A stretch of DNA of 63,677 nucleotides from contig JAEEUS010000009.1 of the NCBI GenBank assembly GCA_016290615.1, positions 1 through 63,677 on the forward strand, read 5' to 3'. Origin of the DNA: Lachnospiraceae bacterium. GTDB taxonomy: Bacteria > Bacillota > Clostridia > Lachnospirales > Lachnospiraceae. How positions within the stretch are numbered: position 1 is the stretch's first letter; the number at the start of each line of letters is the position of its first letter. The position numbers and the translations under genes were made by a program. The notes under the pieces are model-generated. The model ran no database searches. It saw only the letters and a list, made by a program, of their open reading frames with translations, and was not told the DNA's origin. Of this stretch, positions 60,743 through 63,677 are shown in pieces.

Positions 60743-61962
60743 CACTCACCGTATACAGACTCAACAAGACTCTCGCAGTATTGTCTGGAAAAGCTGCTGT
60801 CCTGTTTTATGATCTCGTTTTTTGCAGCTAACTCATCACTGTATTCTTCCAGAGGATAAACGGTCACATTCTCATCTCCGCTTTCTACATGACATACATA
60901 GTTTCTGACTAAACACTCATCTACCGATACGCTGCCGTCACTTTTACGGCTTATCGTTATATCGGCCATTGCGCCGACCATTCTGTTTGCCACTCCTTTT
61001 CCTGTCCCAGATGTCCAGTTTACGAAGTTTCCGAGTGAATAATATACAGGCACATCTTCGTACATGACAAGAGGCTCTATCACATGCGGATGAGTTCCTA
61101 TGACAGCATCCGCTCCATGTTCAATAAAGAGCTTTGCCCATTTTTCCTGCTCGCCGCTATACCCCAGGTTGTATTCCACTCCCCAGTGAGGACATACTAT
61201 CGTAAAGTCCGCCGTTTCTTCGGCAAGATCAAGCTGCGTTATCACTCTCTCCTTATCAAGCATGCTCACTGCATAGGGCATGTCCGAGGGAGGTGCTATC
61301 CCGTTTGTTCCGTATGTGTAGTTAAGTATCGCTATCCTTATCCCGTTTTTTTCTATAACAGGTATGGAGTCATACGAGGCATCAGCCTCGTTATCATATA
61401 TACCTGTAACTACGATGTCGGGATGGTTTGTTCTCCAGTAATCAAGACAGTTTAATATGCCTTTCTTTCCCTTATCGAGTGCGTGATTTGTTGCATGACA
61501 GATAACATCAAATCCTGCATTGCATAAAGCATCACCTATCTCATATGGAGCATTAAAGGCAGGATAGCCCGATACTTTCAGATTCTCTCCGCCGATTATG
61601 ACTTCCTGGTTTGCTATAGCTATATCAGCCGAGCTGATCTTATCCTTGCTGTTATCAAATATGAAATCAAAGTCATATATACCGGTCTCATCGTTTTTTG
61701 CGGCTTCCTCAACAGGTGTATGAAGCAGGATGTCGCCGACCATTATTATATTGACAGTCTGATCAGGCTCATTAACACTCTCTGTAACAACAGGGATCTC
61801 CAGTTCTTTGGCTTCCTCTTTTACGGGTTCTTTCACAGCTTCGGTTACGACCGCTTCAGCTGCAGGTTCTTCGTAAGCCTGCAAATTGTTTGCTTTTTCA
61901 ATCCCGCAGGCTGATACTGTTGATATTAATAACAAAATGATAAAAGATCCTATCCGTTTCAT
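60742..61962 (-). CDS. CapA/PgsA-like lipoprotein (metallophosphatase fold)
   Basis: A 406-aa lipoprotein with a lipobox ending VSAC (Cys about 18). An acidic linker leads to the PGA_cap domain: IIMVGDILLH, ANQEVIIGG, GFDVICHATNHALDKG, IVCPHWGVEYN and GTHPHVIEPL supply the metal-site Asp, Asn and His residues. The family includes a poly-gamma-glutamate capsule protein but most members are of unknown role. I chose ATG 61962; no Shine-Dalgarno precedes it, and a longer frame would overlap the divergent GGDEF gene. Confidence 0.85.
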   Translation of the reverse strand: MKRIGSFIILLLISTVSACGIEKANNLQAYEEPAAEAVVTEAVKEPVKEEAKELEIPVVTESVNEPDQTVNIIMVGDILLHTPVEEAAKNDETGIYDFDFIFDNSKDKISSADIAIANQEVIIGGENLKVSGYPAFNAPYEIGDALCNAGFDVICHATNHALDKGKKGILNCLDYWRTNHPDIVVTGIYDNEADASYDSIPVIEKNGIRIAILNYTYGTNGIAPPSDMPYAVSMLDKERVITQLDLAEETADFTIVCPHWGVEYNLGYSGEQEKWAKLFIEHGADAVIGTHPHVIEPLVMYEDVPVYYSLGNFVNWTSGTGKGVANRMVGAMADITISRKSDGSVSVDECLVRNYVCHVESGDENVTVYPLEEYSDELAAKNEIIKQDSSFSRQYCESLVESVYGE

Positions 61963-61969
61963 AAATAAA

Positions 61970-61978
61970 ATGATATCA
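61970..61978 (-). promoter_or_regulatory. Extended -10 promoter at the CapA-like start codon
   Basis: Minus-strand TGATATCAT, whose last base is 8 nt before the A of the ATG. A leaderless or nearly leaderless mRNA is predicted. Confidence 0.5.
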
Positions 61979-62043
61979 CATATAAATCTGTTACGGCAGT
62001 ATGTTATTATGATCATGGGGAGATTTATACAGGGGTTTTCTTG

Positions 62044-63144
62044 ATGAAAAAGCTTCTTTCTTTCATAAACAATCAAAAGACACTTGAGGACAAGTACTTC
62101 AGTGTCGTTATTCTGGTGGGTGTTGTTTTAGTCATATCTTCCGCCATAGTCACTTATGCCGAAAAGTTAAGCCCGGTCGCCAACATAGCAACACTCGCAT
62201 CGGCGCTGATGCTGATCGGAGTCTTCTTTGTCGCCTACAGGCTTCATAAGATGGATCTGGCAAGGCTCATGCTGTGCTATATCTTAAACTGCTTTGTGAT
62301 CCCCATGGCATTCTTTTTCTGCGGCGGCATCGATTCCGGTATGCCCCTTTACATGGTAGCGGGAGTATTTCTTCTAATTCCCGTATTAAAAGGCCCTCAG
62401 AGGATCATATGTCTTATCATATCCTTCCTTATCGATATCATCTGTATCATAGTTTCATATTTTTACATGCCGGGTGCAAAAGTAAGCTCTGTTCCCAAAC
62501 CTGATATACTCACGCATCTGACTCTCGAAGCAAGATTCATAGATATGATCAATTCCCTGATCCTTATAGGGATGTATCTGATACTTACCACAGGTCTTAT
62601 CATGAATGCGTATCAGAAGGAAAAAGAAGCTAGAGAAGCGCTTCTTGTAAAGCTCGAGAACCTCTCTAAAATTGATGAGCTTACAGGTCTGTATAACAGA
62701 AGAGAGCTGTTTAACTACCTTGAAAATACTCCTCTGTTTAAAGATGATCGCTTCTATATGATCATGATGGACATGGATCACTTTAAAAACCAGAACGATA
62801 CCTACGGTCATTCGTTTGGCGACAGTGTCCTTAAGGCATTTGCGCTTGTCCTGAAAGAGACGATAAAGCATGAGGACGAGATCGTTGCCAGATACGGCGG
62901 CGAGGAGTTCATGATGATAATAAAGGCTGATTCTTTAGATCAGGCCTTTAAAAGGATAGACGATGCAAGAAAGACTTTTGAAGACATGAAATGGGATGTT
63001 GACAAAAACTTAAAGATAACATTCAGCGCAGGCCTCATACATGCAGCGGACTACAGCAATGTCACCGAAGCGATAAGTGCTGCAGACAAGCTTTTGTATC
63101 AGGCTAAAAAGAGCGGTCGAAACATGATAATGACAGCCCTGTGA
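62044..63144 (+). CDS. Membrane diguanylate cyclase (GGEEF)
   Basis: A 366-aa protein with six membrane helices (about 20-185), a short linker helix and a GGDEF domain with intact ARYGGEEF (about 284-291). No RxxD inhibitory site precedes it (the place reads HEDE). It should make c-di-GMP. I chose ATG 62044; a TTG three bases upstream is also open. AGGGG lies about 9 nt upstream. Divergent from the CapA-like gene. Confidence 0.9.
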   Translation: MKKLLSFINNQKTLEDKYFSVVILVGVVLVISSAIVTYAEKLSPVANIATLASALMLIGVFFVAYRLHKMDLARLMLCYILNCFVIPMAFFFCGGIDSGMPLYMVAGVFLLIPVLKGPQRIICLIISFLIDIICIIVSYFYMPGAKVSSVPKPDILTHLTLEARFIDMINSLILIGMYLILTTGLIMNAYQKEKEAREALLVKLENLSKIDELTGLYNRRELFNYLENTPLFKDDRFYMIMMDMDHFKNQNDTYGHSFGDSVLKAFALVLKETIKHEDEIVARYGGEEFMMIIKADSLDQAFKRIDDARKTFEDMKWDVDKNLKITFSAGLIHAADYSNVTEAISAADKLLYQAKKSGRNMIMTAL

Positions 63145-63156
63145 ATAGGAACATAA

Positions 63157-63187
63157 AAAGAACGCATGCAGTGCATGCGTTCTTTTT
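63157..63187 (+). terminator. Bidirectional terminator between GGDEF and glnA
   Basis: A 13-bp stem (around AACGCATGC / GCATGCGTT) with A-run before and T-run after it, serving the convergent GGDEF and glnA genes. Confidence 0.9.
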
Positions 63188-63194
63188 TCTTATC

Positions 63195-63677
63195 CTACAG
63201 ATCGTAGTACATCGCAAACTCCATCGGATGAGGAAGCTTTGATATCATAGAGCTTGATTTTCTGTAGCGGCTTATCAGCTGTGAAAGGAGTCTTTCAGGG
63301 AATACGCCTCCCGCTGTCAGATAATCATGATCCTTTTCAAGAGCATCCAGCGCCTGATCCAGTGAAGTGGGAAGTCCTGTAAGCTTAGCCTTTTCTTCAT
63401 CAGAAAGGTTATAGAGATTAAAGTCATAAGGCCCCCAGCCCTTCTTATGAGGATCTATCTTGTTCTTTATTCCGTCAAGTCCTGCCATGAGGATAGCTGC
63501 ATATGCATAGTAAGGATTGCATGTGGCATCGGGGTTTCTAAGCTCGAATCTCTTCGTATCGGGTGTCTTTGCATATGCCGGTATACGTATAACGGCACTT
63601 CTGTTAGACATTGCATAACCTATGGTAACGGGAGCTTCAAATCCGGGAACGAGTCTCTTGTATGAATTTGTAGAAGG
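63195..63677 (-). CDS. glnA: Glutamine synthetase (C-terminal part, runs off the window)
   Basis: The last 160 residues of a type I glutamine synthetase, which makes glutamine from glutamate, ammonia and ATP. KRLVPGFEAP and NRSAVIRIP form part of the active-site and substrate-binding region, followed by RFELRNPDATCNPY and the usual end HPMEFAMYYDL. The reading frame stays open to the last base of the window, so the N-terminal two-thirds lie outside. The first internal ATG at 63611 is not a start. Confidence 0.93.
   Translation of the reverse strand, partial: PSTNSYKRLVPGFEAPVTIGYAMSNRSAVIRIPAYAKTPDTKRFELRNPDATCNPYYAYAAILMAGLDGIKNKIDPHKKGWGPYDFNLYNLSDEEKAKLTGLPTSLDQALDALEKDHDYLTAGGVFPERLLSQLISRYRKSSSMISKLPHPMEFAMYYDL

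Overview
The window looks like chromosomal DNA from an anaerobic, low-to-mid GC Gram-positive of the Lachnospiraceae type (Butyrivibrio, Pseudobutyrivibrio and relatives). This rests on single-polypeptide PurL, several GGDEF/EAL proteins, an indolepyruvate:ferredoxin oxidoreductase, a CIRCE element, an FMN riboswitch in front of ribU, SEC-C and VanZ-like proteins, and surface proteins with a W-rich C-terminal anchor. Genus is not decidable from the sequence. No insertion sequence, prophage, integrase or CRISPR array was seen. Almost every gene is on the minus strand; the exceptions are ribU, a MATE exporter and one GGDEF gene.

Layout, left to right. 0.2-5.8 kb: tRNA-Ser(UGA), then an eight-gene minus-strand operon with tRNA t6A synthesis (tsaE, tsaB, rimI, tsaD), RNase Z, ispD and two small membrane proteins. 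5.8-13.3 kb: two back-to-back MacA/MacB-like export cassettes (adaptor, ATPase, permease) in different gene orders, read from one strong promoter. 13.4-14.3 kb: a DUF2975-type membrane protein and its small HTH regulator. 14.6-18.4 kb: a diguanylate cyclase and a c-di-GMP phosphodiesterase. 18.4-19.3 kb: FMN riboswitch and ribU. 19.4-33.5 kb: purL, a TetR regulator, small uncharacterised genes, a large EAL protein placed directly behind purC-purB, and a polar amino acid ABC importer.

33.6-43.4 kb: a tightly packed four-gene block of unknown function (1181-aa helical protein, Hsp70/actin-fold-like protein, TPR-like protein, membrane coiled-coil protein), preceded by a hybrid histidine kinase and a LytTR response regulator whose gene is cut in two by one in-frame amber codon. 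43.5-50.4 kb: three secreted proteins sharing a PL[AT]...WW...MY...KK C-terminal anchor; two are long coiled coils. Their promoters share a 33-bp paired operator with 21-bp phasing. 50.8-55.6 kb: MATE exporter, htpG under CIRCE, and a PrsA-like foldase lipoprotein. 55.6-58.3 kb: a radical SAM/SPASM enzyme overlapping a membrane protein that ends in six Cys-Ala dipeptides. 58.3-63.7 kb: iorAB, a CapA-like lipoprotein, a GGDEF gene, and the 3' end of glnA running off the window.

Most interesting leads: (1) the radical SAM plus Cys-Ala-tail pair; (2) the four-gene Hsp70-like block downstream of a two-component system; (3) the shared phased operators with the amber-split LytTR regulator next door; (4) several genes with no Shine-Dalgarno whose -10 box sits about 7 nt before the ATG, as expected for leaderless mRNAs. 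Domain calls are from reading motifs; no database search was run. Family numbers (DUFs) are from memory.
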